The notes: generated by a model not told the origin, from the sequence alone. A stretch of 64,000 nt of DNA from Streptomyces sp. NBC_01304 (GCF_035975855.1 NZ_CP109055.1:496001-560000), one strand, 5' to 3'. Shown: positions 26,168-35,354, numbered from the stretch's first letter. A program made the numbers and translations.

Positions 26168-27583
26168 TCACGGACAGGTGACGAGGATGACGGACACGAC
26201 GGTGCAGGAGACGGCCGCGGTGTCGTTGGCGGGGTTGGGATCGGCGGGTGCGGAGGCGGTGCGCAGGCCGGTGACCTTGACCGTGCCGAGGCTCAGCAGA
26301 CGCAGCGGGACGCGGAAGGTCTTGTTCACGCTCGCATTGTTGGCGATGGCTCCGTAGGTGCAGGTCACCGTGGTGCCGGCGGCGGTGCATCCGGCGGAGA
26401 GGTTCGTGGCGGAGGCACCTGGCGGGAGCGTCGCGGTCAGGGTCGCTGAAGTGACGGCGCCGGGGCCGGTGTTGTGGGCGGTGAGGGTGTAGCTCAGGTA
26501 GGGCACCAGGAGGCCCAGGTTCGGCTGAGCGGTCAGGTTGACGTCGATGTCCGCCGCCGCCGAGGGCGGCGTAGCAGCGAAGGCCACACCGTAGGGACTG
26601 CTGAACCCGCTGATCGTGGCGGTGACGGCGTTGGTCGCGGTGTCGATCACCGAGACGGTGTCGTCGGCTCGGTTGGTGGCGTAGACGACCGCGCCGGAGG
26701 GACTGACCGCTACTTTGGCCGGGGTGTTGCCGACGGGGACGGTCGCAGTCACGGCATTGGTCGCCGTGTTGATGACCTTCACGTCGTTGCTGCCGCCATC
26801 GGTGACGTAGGCCCGCGTGCCGGACGGGTTGAACGCGACGCCGTTCGGGGCGGTCCCGACCGTGATGGTGGCGCTGACCGTGTTGGTCGCGGTGTTGATG
26901 ACCGAGACCGTGGTCGCGGCGTTGTTGGTGACGTACGCACTGGTCCCGGACGGGCTGACCGCCACGGCCGAGGGGCTGTCCCCGACGGGGACGGTGGTGG
27001 TCACCGTGTTGGTGGCGGTGTTGAGCACCGAGACCGTGTCGTCGCCGTTGTTCGTCACGTAGGCGGTGGTGCCCGATGGGTTCACCGCCACCCCGTTCGG
27101 GGCGTTGCCGACCGGCACGGTGGAACTGACCGTGTTCGTCGCGGTGTCGATGACCGAGACGGTGTTGCTGGAGAGGTTCGTGACGTACGCGCGGGTCCCC
27201 GACGGGGTGAACGCGACGGTGAGGGGGTTGCTGCCGACGGGGACGGTCGCGGTGACCGCGTCTGTCCCCGTGTCGAACGCCGAGACGGTGCCGTCGTCGA
27301 AGTTGGTGACGTACGCCTGTGTGCCGGCCGGGTTGACCGCCAAGCCGGTGGGATTGCTGCCGACGTTGATGCTGCCGGTGACGGTGTTGGTGCTCGTGTC
27401 GAGCACCGAGACGGCGTCGCCGCCGAAATTGGAGACGTACGCTTTCGGGCCGGCAGCGGCGTGGGCGGGCTCGCTGAGCGCTGCCACGCCCGTCAGCGCC
27501 AGAGCGCCACCGGCAGCGAGCGAGGTCAGCCGGCGCGCCCAGCGGGAAAGGGAGCGGCGGGGTCTGGAAAGTGCGGAAACCAT
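26168..27583 (-). CDS. Secreted seven-repeat YVTN beta-propeller with C-terminal DUF11-like domain
   Basis: 471 residues. Signal peptide with a twin-Arg-like basic start (RPRRSLSRWARR), hydrophobic core and cleavage near AHAAAG. Then seven repeats of about 42 residues, each of the form AYVTNxxxxTVSVIDTATN-TVTATVPVG-PxGVAVxPSGT, which would close a seven-bladed propeller. The last 120 residues form an Ig-like DUF11-type domain (YTLTAHNTGPG, LPPGASATNLSAGC, paired Cys). It is exported and may bind surface or matrix components; such proteins have no proven enzymatic role. GGGGGAAG precedes ATG 27583. Repeats are very similar at DNA level. Confidence 0.88.
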   Translation of the reverse strand: MVSALSRPRRSLSRWARRLTSLAAGGALALTGVAALSEPAHAAAGPKAYVSNFGGDAVSVLDTSTNTVTGSINVGSNPTGLAVNPAGTQAYVTNFDDGTVSAFDTGTDAVTATVPVGSNPLTVAFTPSGTRAYVTNLSSNTVSVIDTATNTVSSTVPVGNAPNGVAVNPSGTTAYVTNNGDDTVSVLNTATNTVTTTVPVGDSPSAVAVSPSGTSAYVTNNAATTVSVINTATNTVSATITVGTAPNGVAFNPSGTRAYVTDGGSNDVKVINTATNAVTATVPVGNTPAKVAVSPSGAVVYATNRADDTVSVIDTATNAVTATISGFSSPYGVAFAATPPSAAADIDVNLTAQPNLGLLVPYLSYTLTAHNTGPGAVTSATLTATLPPGASATNLSAGCTAAGTTVTCTYGAIANNASVNKTFRVPLRLLSLGTVKVTGLRTASAPADPNPANDTAAVSCTVVSVILVTCP

Positions 27584-28389
27584 GGGACTTCCCCCCTCAT
27601 CGAATCCGCACCCTGGCGGCAGATCCGAAGGATCCGGGAACCGGCAGCGGTGCGGTCGCGCAGGCCCCGCCACCAGCGATCCACTCGACCACCCAGCGCC
27701 AGAGCCCCCGTACATCGCGCATCGCGCCGCCGGCGGCTCCCTCACCACTCGGGGACATGACGCGCACGTCGCGCACCACCGCGGCCGCGACCGGGACGCG
27801 ACGGTCCCACCCCGCCCGAACCCCGACGGAGCGGCGACCGGCGAGTCACGGGAATCTTCCCGCTTCCTCACCAACCCCGGAGCGGAACCACCGCAGTTGT
27901 CCACATTCGGTCAGAAGCTGGCCGTCCGGCAACTTGACACCGTGCACCAGGGGTTGGTGACCTGCCATGTCGCCTGGGAGGAGGGTCCGTGGACAATCTT
28001 GCAATTCCCGTGTGGCCCATGCCTGTTGGACGGTCCGGATTTCTGCGTCGGCGCTGACCGGCATCGGTGGGCTGACGAAGCCCCGGCTCCAGGCAATGGC
28101 CGTTCGCCTAGCCGGGTGCGTCACTGGTGAACGTGCTTCGCTGCCGCCGCCAGGAGCCTGTCCAAGGCGTGCTCGGCGACGGAGCCGGCTGCGTCGAAGG
28201 CCTGGCGGTCAGGCCGGCGGTTCTCTCGACGCACGGCGGCTCGGGATCCTGCGCCGTAAGCTCTCCGCCCCTGGAGCAGGTCCTGCCAGAGCTCGACGAA
28301 GCAGACAACCCCTGCTTGTGGCGGCTGTGGCACGAGATGACGCGACTCATCGCCGATACCGATCCGCACCCCACGGACTGAGACGACCT
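27584..28389. other. 806 bases with no well-supported gene
   Basis: Two weak candidates only: a plus-strand frame 28127-28381 (84 codons, GTG start, ending LWHEMTRLIADTDPHPTD) and a minus-strand frame 27846-28124 (92 codons). Neither has a clear ribosome binding site or a recognisable domain. The C-terminal third of the plus-strand frame has coding-like third positions, so it could be the end of a broken gene. Confidence 0.4.
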
Positions 28390-28992
28390 CTACCCGGCTG
28401 TGGGTGAGCCGAGCGGGTGGATGAGCTGCTCGAGCAGGGGCGTCAGGAGGTCGATGAGGGTCTCGGAGTCCGCGTCGGCAAGGGCGCTGAGGCCGTACAT
28501 CTGGCGCATCACTTGGAAGCCCGAGACGAGCGAGAGCACCAGGGCGGCGCGCTGGGGTGCCAACTGGCCGTCGAGGCCCTGGGCAAGGGTGCGGTGATGG
28601 TGTTCCTCGACCAACTTCCGCGCATACGGAGCCGCCTGGGCGCTTGATGCGGAGTGCAGCATGATCATGAAGCCGTCCAGCGGTGGCGCTCCCCGCTCGG
28701 TCTGCCGGACCAGCGCGGTGGCGAGATCGCGTGCCGCTGTGGGCGATTTGATGTTGTCGTCGGACATGACGCGCGGCTGGCGCATGCACTCGTCGAGCAC
28801 GTCGATGAAGAGCTGTTCCTTCGAGCCGAAATAGCGGTTCACGAGCATGGCGGTGACGCCCGCTCCGGCGGCGATCTCGCGCACTCCGACACCGTCGTAG
28901 CCGGAGCGGGCGAAGGCTTTGCGCGCGGAATGCAAGATCGCTTCACGGGTGGCGGCGGCGTCCCGGCGCCGGACGCCCTCCTGCTGGTCCAT
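28390..28992 (-). CDS. TetR-family repressor, divergent from an SDR gene
   Basis: 200 residues. HTH in residues 10-60 (TREAILHSARKAFARSGYDG, REIAAGAGVTAMLVNRYFGS), with a TetR_C-type ligand domain behind. ATG 28992 has GGGGGCCC upstream; a GTG at 29025 would add 11 residues. A 16-base near-perfect palindrome (29054-29069) separates it from the divergent epimerase-like gene, which it probably represses together with itself. Confidence 0.9.
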   Translation of the reverse strand: MDQQEGVRRRDAAATREAILHSARKAFARSGYDGVGVREIAAGAGVTAMLVNRYFGSKEQLFIDVLDECMRQPRVMSDDNIKSPTAARDLATALVRQTERGAPPLDGFMIMLHSASSAQAAPYARKLVEEHHHRTLAQGLDGQLAPQRAALVLSLVSGFQVMRQMYGLSALADADSETLIDLLTPLLEQLIHPLGSPTAG

Positions 28993-29053
28993 GCGGGCCC
29001 CCTGTGTGTTGTGGCGGTCGTGCACGCCAGGCGGTCGCGGCGCACATCCGTTA

Positions 29054-29069
29054 GTCTACAGCTGTATAC
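29054..29069. promoter_or_regulatory. TetR operator palindrome
   Basis: GTCTACAGCTGTATAC: 16 bases, only one mismatched pair, core TACAGCTGTA perfect. It lies 62 bases upstream of the TetR ATG and 147 before the divergent SDR gene. Confidence 0.7.
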
Positions 29070-29215
29070 ATCGGGTCGCCCGGCCACCCACTGCTCCCCC
29101 ACCCCACGTACCGGCCCCGGCACCCACCCGCCGCGCACAGGCCCGCGACATCCGCTGCGCCCGTCGTCACCGCGCGCTCCGTGCACGACACCCGACCATC
29201 CCCTTTGGAGAAGCC

Positions 29216-30250
29216 ATGAGCGACCTCGTCCTGGTCACCGGCGGGACCGGATACATCGGCGGCTGGTGCATCACCGAACTACTGCGCCGCGGCTACACCG
29301 TGCGCACCACCGTGCGCGACGCAGGCCGCGCCCAGGCCGTCACGGAGGCCGTGTCACGCGAAGTGGACCCCACAGGGCGGCTCTCCTTCGCCACCGCCGA
29401 CCTCACCACCGACGAGGGATGGCCGGAGGCGATGCGCGACGCCGCGTACGTACTGCACGTCGCCTCCCCGCTCGGCGCCCGCTCCGACGCCGACGCCGAC
29501 CTCATCACCCCCGCCCGCGACGGCGCACTGCGCGTCCTGCAGGCCGCGGCCGAGGCGGGGGTGCGACGCGTCGTGATGACCTCGGCGGCCAACGCCGCCA
29601 GCCCGTCCTCGTACGCCGCCGAGGGGGTGACCGACGAAACGCTGTGGACCGACCCCGAAGAACCGACCCTCATCCCCTACCGCCGGTCCAAGACCCTGGC
29701 CGAGCGCGCCGCCTGGGACTTCGCCGAACAGCATGCCGGCGACCTGGAACTCGCCACCGTCCTGCCGGGCGCCGTCTTCGGCCCGGTCCTGACCACCGGC
29801 AACATCGGATCCGTGGCCATCATCCAGCGCATGATCAAGGGCGAGATGACCGGGATCCCCCGCATCGGCCTGGAGATCGTGGACGTACGCGACCTCGTCG
29901 ATGTCCACCTGCGCGCCATGACCCAACCGGCCGCAGCAGGCCAACGCTTCCTGGCCACCGGCGAGTTCCTGTGGATGTCCGACATGGCCGCCGTGCTGCG
30001 CGACGGCCTGGGCGAGCGCGGCCGCCACGTCCCCACCCGCCGCATCCCCGACTTCGCCGTCCGCCTCGCCGCCCGCTTCCGCGACCCCTCCCTGCGCGAA
30101 ATCACCCCCGCGCTCGGCCGCCGCAACCGCCACACCACCGAAAAGGCCCGCACCCTCCTCGGCTGGGAAACCCGCCCCACCCGCGAGACCCTCCTGGACT
30201 GCGCCAACAGCCTCATCGCACACGGCGCCGCATCAACTACCCGAGGCTGA
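29216..30250 (+). CDS. NAD-dependent epimerase/dehydratase (extended SDR, DFR-like)
   Basis: 344 residues, extended short-chain dehydrogenase fold. N-terminal dinucleotide motif VTGGTGYIGG (GxxGxxG), Asp in ATADLT for the adenine, catalytic-type YRRSK with upstream TSAANA, and LPGAVFGP substrate-side motif. This pattern matches the dihydroflavonol-reductase-like group, which reduces carbonyls with NADPH (first-loop TVRDAGR supports NADP). Weakly spaced TTTGGAG precedes ATG 29216. Paired with the divergent TetR repressor, so probably induced by its own substrate or a toxic aldehyde/ketone. Confidence 0.9.
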   Translation: MSDLVLVTGGTGYIGGWCITELLRRGYTVRTTVRDAGRAQAVTEAVSREVDPTGRLSFATADLTTDEGWPEAMRDAAYVLHVASPLGARSDADADLITPARDGALRVLQAAAEAGVRRVVMTSAANAASPSSYAAEGVTDETLWTDPEEPTLIPYRRSKTLAERAAWDFAEQHAGDLELATVLPGAVFGPVLTTGNIGSVAIIQRMIKGEMTGIPRIGLEIVDVRDLVDVHLRAMTQPAAAGQRFLATGEFLWMSDMAAVLRDGLGERGRHVPTRRIPDFAVRLAARFRDPSLREITPALGRRNRHTTEKARTLLGWETRPTRETLLDCANSLIAHGAASTTRG

Positions 30251-30343
30251 AGACCCGGGCCTGCCCCTCGGATTCACCGATGGCTCCGGCAGTCCGACTC
30301 GGTCCCAAGGTCGCGCTGCGTACTGCGTATTGCTCGCTGCCGG

Positions 30344-30928
30344 CTATGCGCGGCGTCCCAGGTAGGCGGCAAGCCGGGTGTAGACGTCGGCGTCTTCTGA
30401 CACTGGTACGACCGGGCTGAACGGGCCCTGCTCACTGCGGGCCTCCGGGGGCGCGAACTTCGAGAATGCCTCGAGTGCCTGCGCCGCAAGGTCAGGGTCG
30501 AGTTCGGCGAGCCGCCGGGTGGCATGTGCGAGGTCCCAGGAGTGAACCGTGAACTCGTGGGTGTAGGCATCAAGAGCAGTCCGGCCCGGCAGTGTGGCCC
30601 ACGGGAGCTCCACCATTCGGTCGAGCTTCTCGCCATCGGCCCACACCCGCTCGACATCACTACGGGCCTGGGCAAATGCGCTTGCCCACCCGTCATCGGC
30701 TACGCCGACGATCACGTCGGGGACGTCGCGCGCATCGCCTCCGGTGCCGACCCGGGCGAGCTTGTGCAGCACGGAAACGACATGCCCAAGTAGTGCGCGA
30801 ACGTCGTAATCGGCACAGGGAGTACGGGCGTTCAGCTCCTCGGGACTTACCGCCGCGACCTGTAAACCGGCTTGGTCAAGTGCCCTGGCGAGGTTCGGAC
30901 GCGGGTCATGGGCCAGTTCAGTAGTCAT
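30344..30928 (-). CDS. TIGR03086-type DinB/mycothiol maleylpyruvate isomerase-like protein
   Basis: 194 residues. N-terminal MDMPI-like helical bundle with ARTPCADYDVRALLGHVV (metal-binding His) and DAYTHEFTVHSWDLAHAT, which supplies the second His of the metal site. This family (TIGR03086) is actinobacterial and related to mycothiol-dependent S-transferases; the exact reaction is not known. No good ribosome binding site precedes ATG 30928, so the start is uncertain. Divergent from a phosphotransferase gene, 110 bases apart. Confidence 0.85.
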   Translation of the reverse strand: MTTELAHDPRPNLARALDQAGLQVAAVSPEELNARTPCADYDVRALLGHVVSVLHKLARVGTGGDARDVPDVIVGVADDGWASAFAQARSDVERVWADGEKLDRMVELPWATLPGRTALDAYTHEFTVHSWDLAHATRRLAELDPDLAAQALEAFSKFAPPEARSEQGPFSPVVPVSEDADVYTRLAAYLGRRA

Positions 30929-31038
30929 GATGGGGAGGCTACAAGCACGCGCTGACAGGCCGGACAACCGTAGTGAGGGGTCGATTTGGGCTGCGGCCCC
31001 AGCGACTCGCCGGCCGCGTCGTGACGTAGGTTCAGCCA

Positions 31039-31749
31039 ATGCAGATAGGTCAGCTGTTGGGCTCTGGGCGCAGTGCCGATGTGTTCGAGCTCGACGATGC
31101 GTGGGTGCTCCGTCGCTATCGCCATGGTGGCGACGCCGTGGCTGAAGCGGCCGTCATGTCGCATCTTTCGACGAGCGGTTTTCCGGTCCCCGTCGTTCGT
31201 GCGACGGACACGTCCTCGGAGCTCGTGATGCAGCGGCTGTCCGGGGTGACGATGTTGCAGGCGTGGATGGACGGCGCGATCACGGAAGAGGACGCGGCGG
31301 CACTGCTCGCGCGGCTGCTGCACCAGCTGCATGCGGTCCCGGCCAGAGTCTCCGTCCTCCCCGGGGACCGGATCCTTCATCTTGATCTGCATCCGGACAA
31401 CGTGATGCTGACGCCGCAAGGTCCCATGGTGATCGACTGGTCCACCGCGGCGGAGGGCCCTCCGGGCCTGGACTGGGCGATGTCGGCTCTGATCCTCGCG
31501 CAGGTCGCGGTCGGCCCGGCGAGCGAGGTCGCCGCGGGAGCCCGTTCCATGCTCACAGCCCTCATGGGAAATCTGGGTGCCCTGGTAGATCTTGGTGATG
31601 TGGAAGGTGGTCATCTCCCGCAGGCTCGGGCGAGGAGAGCCGCCGACCCCAACCTGACCTCCCAGGAGCTGGGGCTTCTGGACGAAGCGGCGGCTCTGGT
31701 GAGCGACCTGGCGCTACGACTTCGACAAGTACCGGCGGCTGATGCGTAA
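31039..31749 (+). CDS. APH-like small-molecule kinase
   Basis: 236 residues. A glycine-rich start (LLGSGRSADVFELDDAWVLRRY) supplies ATP-binding strand and Lys/Arg, and the catalytic loop HLDLHPDNVML plus VIDWS motif are intact (Asp, Asn and Asp all present). The first residue of the usual HGD is followed by Leu. The C-terminal tail beyond residue 175 is short and lacks the typical lid helices, so it is smaller than most members. The phosphorylated substrate is unknown. A second APH-like gene is present at 17849. Confidence 0.85.
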   Translation: MQIGQLLGSGRSADVFELDDAWVLRRYRHGGDAVAEAAVMSHLSTSGFPVPVVRATDTSSELVMQRLSGVTMLQAWMDGAITEEDAAALLARLLHQLHAVPARVSVLPGDRILHLDLHPDNVMLTPQGPMVIDWSTAAEGPPGLDWAMSALILAQVAVGPASEVAAGARSMLTALMGNLGALVDLGDVEGGHLPQARARRAADPNLTSQELGLLDEAAALVSDLALRLRQVPAADA

Positions 31750-31813
31750 GCGCGGCATCAACCGCAGCTCGCCCCCCGGTGCGCTCGGCATGGCTCCGAC
31801 CTCGGCGGCACGC

Positions 31814-32683
31814 TCATCCGGGCCGCAGCCGCGTGAAGTCCGTGCGGCGTGCGACGGCATGCAGATACTCGAGGGCATCGAGCACGACCGTGTCGTGGTG
31901 CCAGGACAACCACTGTCCGGCCTGCCTGCCGATCTTCCGCAGGGTTTCACTCTGACTGTCGGTCAGATCAGCGGACGGTCCTGCCAGATGGGCCGAGACC
32001 ATGCCGACGCACGATCCGTCCGCGCCCAGCAGTGGGATGCTGTGGCAGGAGCGACTGCCGGCCTCGAGGATGGCCTGTCGGGCGCCGTCGGTGAAGACCG
32101 GATCGGTGGCCACGTCATGAACCGTCCGCACGGAGAGCTGGGCCGCTGCCTCGGCGCAGGACGTGCCCTGTTCGCCGACGAAGGCGAAGTAGTCCACGAA
32201 GTCTTCGGTCAGCCCTGTGTGATGCTCCAGGCGTAGCCCCTGGGCGACCGGGTCGGGCAGCTGCACGTTGCCCATCTCCGTGCCGGTGATGGCCAGCACC
32301 TGTGAGAGTACGACGCGCAGCATTCCGTTGCGGTGCGTCGGAGCGGCACCGTTGAGGCGGAGCGCGGTGAGCACAGGGGGACGGCGCTTGACCCTTCCCG
32401 GAAACCACAGGCTGTCATCCGCATCGGGGCGTGGGGTGCTGAGCAGGACGTCGACGAGGGCGCGCAGCTTCACGTTGAAGCGCTGCGAGACGCCGCGCAG
32501 CAGTACGAACGCCATGTCGGCGTCGGGGATTTCGTAGCGCTCCATCAGGATCCCCTGCGCCATGGCCACCACCGGACGGCTCCGGTCTCGGGCCCGCAGC
32601 CGCCGGTTCTCGTCAAGGGCGCGAACGAGCTCGTCGCGCATGACGTCCGGGTCCCATTCCGCCGATCCCGGCGTCGCCTCCAT
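31814..32683 (-). CDS. ANTAR-GAF regulatory protein
   Basis: 289 residues. An N-terminal ANTAR RNA-binding domain (about 15-85; RPVVAMAQGILMERYEI with ADMAFVLLRGVSQRFNVKL) is followed by a GAF domain (about 120-270). ANTAR proteins act as transcription antiterminators on paired hairpins; the GAF domain would sense a ligand. The usual actinomycete order is GAF then ANTAR, so this reversed order is worth noting. GGAGGTGG precedes ATG 32683. It stands alone; no adjacent target gene has an obvious paired hairpin leader. Confidence 0.85.
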   Translation of the reverse strand: MEATPGSAEWDPDVMRDELVRALDENRRLRARDRSRPVVAMAQGILMERYEIPDADMAFVLLRGVSQRFNVKLRALVDVLLSTPRPDADDSLWFPGRVKRRPPVLTALRLNGAAPTHRNGMLRVVLSQVLAITGTEMGNVQLPDPVAQGLRLEHHTGLTEDFVDYFAFVGEQGTSCAEAAAQLSVRTVHDVATDPVFTDGARQAILEAGSRSCHSIPLLGADGSCVGMVSAHLAGPSADLTDSQSETLRKIGRQAGQWLSWHHDTVVLDALEYLHAVARRTDFTRLRPG

Positions 32684-33031
32684 GCCACCTCCGCTTGAGC
32701 CTGGCGCTGCGAAGTCGGGCCGCCAGCACCGGTACCGCGTGTGCCTCACCACGCGCGCGGTACCGCCGACCCGCAAGGCCGCGACGGTCCGTCGCAGCCC
32801 CTCCGACACTCTCCACATCAGTGCGGCAGAAACATTACGCGGCTCAAGGCGGCGCCGACGGCTGTCTTCCCAACTGTCGACGCCTGACCCGCGGAGCGTG
32901 CCGGCAGGCTCCGCATGGATGATGCCTCAGGTATCCCCGAATACCGGGAGCAAACTTTTCGGCGCCGGCCCGGCGACAGTTGCTTGTCCCACGGGCGGCG
33001 AGACAGCCGACTGGGTTGCGCTCTCAGGCAG

Positions 33032-33757
33032 TCAGCTCTGCGGCGTGATGCCCAACGATCGGATGAGCTGGGCCAGTTCTTCGCGGAAGAGCTTTTCCGG
33101 GCTGAGGGCCTGGGTCTGCAGGTGGCCGTAGATCTCCAGCGACACCAGGCCGTGCAGATGGCTCCAGATACGCAGGGCGAGGGCCACGGCGGCCGGGGGC
33201 AGGTCGGGGAAGGCGGAGCGGACCTTGTCCAGCAGGCCGGGGTCGAAGTCGGACCACTCGAAGTCGCTGTCCGAGTAACGGGGTTCGGCGTACGGCCAGG
33301 CCGTGGCTGCGAGTGCGGTGATGCCGGTGCAGACACGGCGGGCGGCTTCCGGGGCGGCGCCGCCCTCGGGCGGCTGGTAGCCGGGGACGGGGTCGCCGTA
33401 GATGAGGCGGAAGCCCTCGGGGTTGGCCAGCGCCCAGTTCCTGAAGGCGCGGGCCCATTCCTGGATCCGGGCGGCCGGATCCTGAGCAGGGGCGGCGTCC
33501 CAGGCGGCATCCACGGTGTCGGCCAGCGAGGTGTAGACGTTGCTGATCAGCGTGGTGACCAGGTCGTCGCGGGTGGCGAAGTAGCCGTAGATGGCGTTGG
33601 CCGTCATGCCCATCTCGCGCGCGATGGCCCGCAGCGTGATCGCGTCCGGTCCCCCGGAGGCCATCAGCTCCAGCGCGACCTTCTTGATCTCGGCGGTCGT
33701 CTCGGCCCTCAACCGCTCGCGGCGCCCCTTGGTGTTTCCCACGCTTTCCATGGCCAT
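33032..33757 (-). CDS. TetR-family repressor (WHG type), divergent from NAD(P)-binding gene
   Basis: 241 residues. HTH in residues 12-65 (RAETTAEIKKVALELMASGG, RAIAREMGMTANAIYGYFAT). C-terminal ligand domain has the WHG-like segment ANPEGFRLIYGDPVPGYQ, typical of this large Streptomyces subfamily. Divergent from a gene for a Rossmann-type NAD(P)-binding protein with 111 bases between starts, which contain a direct repeat. Confidence 0.92.
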   Translation of the reverse strand: MAMESVGNTKGRRERLRAETTAEIKKVALELMASGGPDAITLRAIAREMGMTANAIYGYFATRDDLVTTLISNVYTSLADTVDAAWDAAPAQDPAARIQEWARAFRNWALANPEGFRLIYGDPVPGYQPPEGGAAPEAARRVCTGITALAATAWPYAEPRYSDSDFEWSDFDPGLLDKVRSAFPDLPPAAVALALRIWSHLHGLVSLEIYGHLQTQALSPEKLFREELAQLIRSLGITPQS

Positions 33758-33775
33758 GCACTCTACAGCGTCACG

Positions 33776-33806
33776 ATACTGAGCGCCGCATCAATACTTC
33801 ACGCCG
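33776..33806. promoter_or_regulatory. Direct repeat between TetR and NAD(P)-binding genes
   Basis: ATACTGAGCGCCG (33776-33788) and ATACTTCACGCCG (33794-33806): ATACT-N3-CGCCG twice, 18 bases apart, in the divergent promoter gap. The second copy continues to GTATAG, making an imperfect inverted repeat with its own ATAC. Candidate TetR site. Confidence 0.5.
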
Positions 33807-33868
33807 TATAGTTTATGCATGCCGTGCAGGTTGGCGGCGGCGGTACCAGCAACTACCCAGGGAGAGCC

Positions 33869-34570
33869 ATGCACATCGGAGTCATCGGGGCCACAGGCGG
33901 CATCGGCAGTCGCGTCGTCGCCGAAGCCCTCGACCGGGGGCATCACGTCACGGCCTTCAGCCGCGACGCCACGCGGATCGAGGAGGACCGCGAGCACATC
34001 GTCTGGAAGAGCGTCGACGTTCTCGACGCCGGCGCCGTCGCCGCCGTCATACCCGGCCTCGACGTACTGATCAGCGGATTCCAGCCCGGAAACGCCGCCA
34101 AGGACATCGCCGACACCGTGGTCCGCTCGATCGCCGATCCCACGGTGTACGCCACCGCCGCGCGAGCACTCCTTAAGGCGCTGGAAAGTCACCCCCGGAC
34201 CCGGCTCATCGTCGTCGGCGGCGCCGGCAGCCTGGAGATCGAACCCGGAGTCGTACGGGCTGACTCCGACGCACTCCTGCACGAAACCCTCGACGGGATC
34301 GGCCTGCCGAGGGAGTACGCAGCTGCGGTGCGCGGCCACCGCGATGCCCTGAACGTGCTGCGCACCTCCAACCGGCTGTGGACCTACTTCAGCCCCGCGG
34401 AGGACATCGCGCCCGGCGAACGCACGGCCCGGTTCCGCATCGGCGGCGATCAGCCGGTAGTCGACGCGGAAGGGCGCAGCCGGATCTCCATGGAGGACGC
34501 CGCCGTCGCCCTTGTCGACGAGGCCGAACTGCCGCGCTTCGTCCAACGTCGCTTCACCATCGGCTACTGA
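33869..34570 (+). CDS. NAD(P)-binding oxidoreductase (SDR-a5/NmrA-like, YwnB type)
   Basis: 233 residues, atypical SDR. N-terminal GVIGATGGIGSRVVAEAL is the GxxGxxG dinucleotide motif, followed by AFSRD (Arg typical of NADP use). VDVLDAGAVAAVIPG and LIVVGGAGSLE match the YwnB/DUF2867-like family. There is no YxxxK, so it may bind nucleotide as a redox sensor or reduce quinones/flavins rather than act as a classical SDR. GGGAGAG precedes ATG 33869. Controlled, by context, by the divergent TetR protein. Confidence 0.87.
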   Translation: MHIGVIGATGGIGSRVVAEALDRGHHVTAFSRDATRIEEDREHIVWKSVDVLDAGAVAAVIPGLDVLISGFQPGNAAKDIADTVVRSIADPTVYATAARALLKALESHPRTRLIVVGGAGSLEIEPGVVRADSDALLHETLDGIGLPREYAAAVRGHRDALNVLRTSNRLWTYFSPAEDIAPGERTARFRIGGDQPVVDAEGRSRISMEDAAVALVDEAELPRFVQRRFTIGY

Positions 34571-34686
34571 CCGACGCCAAGGGGCCAAGGCTGCATCCGT
34601 CGGACGGCTCTGAGTGTGCGCCGCCTCGCCGGCAGGACCGGGAAGCTCAGGACCAGGAAGCTACGGAAGTGCGTTCGGCATCCCGC

Positions 34687-34733
34687 TGTGGGCGGTCACG
34701 GACTTCCCCATGGGAAGTCCGTGACCGCCCACA
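34687..34733. terminator. 22-bp perfect hairpin
   Basis: TGTGGGCGGTCACGGACTTCCC (34687-34708, shown as two arms of an uninterrupted stem), 3-base loop CAT, exact complement at 34712-34733. Very strong structure, 117 bases after the NAD(P)-binding gene and 54 before the end of the convergent small gene, so a bidirectional terminator is likely. The length is unusual. Confidence 0.8.
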
Positions 34734-34786
34734 TGCACCGAGGACCAGGTGGTCGTGACCGTCACGAAATGCTGATCAGACCCGGT

Positions 34787-35224
34787 TCAGAACCTTCCGC
34801 CGGTCCAACGCGTCACCGGGCCAAGACGGTTGCGTTCGGTTCGACGGCCTGCCGCGAACGAGGTCACACCCAAGGCTGTGACGCCCACCGCCGCTCCCGC
34901 CACGATCACCTTCCGGTGCTTCAGGGCAATCCACGCGGTGTGCGCTGTCTGCGCCACTTGGCCCGTGGCCGCCGACACCGCCTCGCGTCCGGCCTCGACA
35001 TTCTTGAGTGCACGCGTGATTCCGCTCCCCGCGGCCGCCGCCGTCCGAGCGGTCGCCTCGCCACCGGCCTTTGCTGCGCTGCCGGTTGCCCGCCCGGCCG
35101 ACTCGGCCTTGCCCGCTGCGGTTCCCGCGTTGGTGTGGGCCTTCTCCTCGGCCTTCGCTGTCGCCTCCTGGACCGCCCGCGCCGCACGACCCGTCTGACT
35201 CTGCTTACCGTTGGCATTCGTCAT
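34787..35224 (-). CDS. Alanine-rich, LEA-like protein with a C-terminal membrane helix
   Basis: 145 residues. The first 75 are rich in Ala, Thr, Gly, Lys and Glu with an 11-mer-like amphipathic pattern (AVQEATAKAEEKAHTNAG, AAGKAESAGRATGSAAK), similar to LEA or YtxH-like stress proteins. A single hydrophobic segment (KVIVAGAAVGVTALGVTSFAAG) near the C-terminus could insert in the membrane. No catalytic residue pattern. Start ATG 35224 has only a weak GGAAC site, so a longer start upstream is possible. Function unknown. Confidence 0.65.
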   Translation of the reverse strand: MTNANGKQSQTGRAARAVQEATAKAEEKAHTNAGTAAGKAESAGRATGSAAKAGGEATARTAAAAGSGITRALKNVEAGREAVSAATGQVAQTAHTAWIALKHRKVIVAGAAVGVTALGVTSFAAGRRTERNRLGPVTRWTGGRF

Positions 35225-35354
35225 GCTGTTCCGGTTAGCCCGATGCGCGCCGGACAAACTCCGCTCGGGCAAGGGGAGATCCCCCTGCCCAGGTTCAACC
35301 CCACTCGCAGCAAGGTCAGTTGTCCACCGGGCATCGCGTGCCGGCGCCCGTTCC

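Noticed and set aside
30344..31749. Biosynthetic cluster around the mycothiol-type protein and kinase
   Set aside because: No synthase, ligase or pathway enzyme is linked; the genes are divergent single units.
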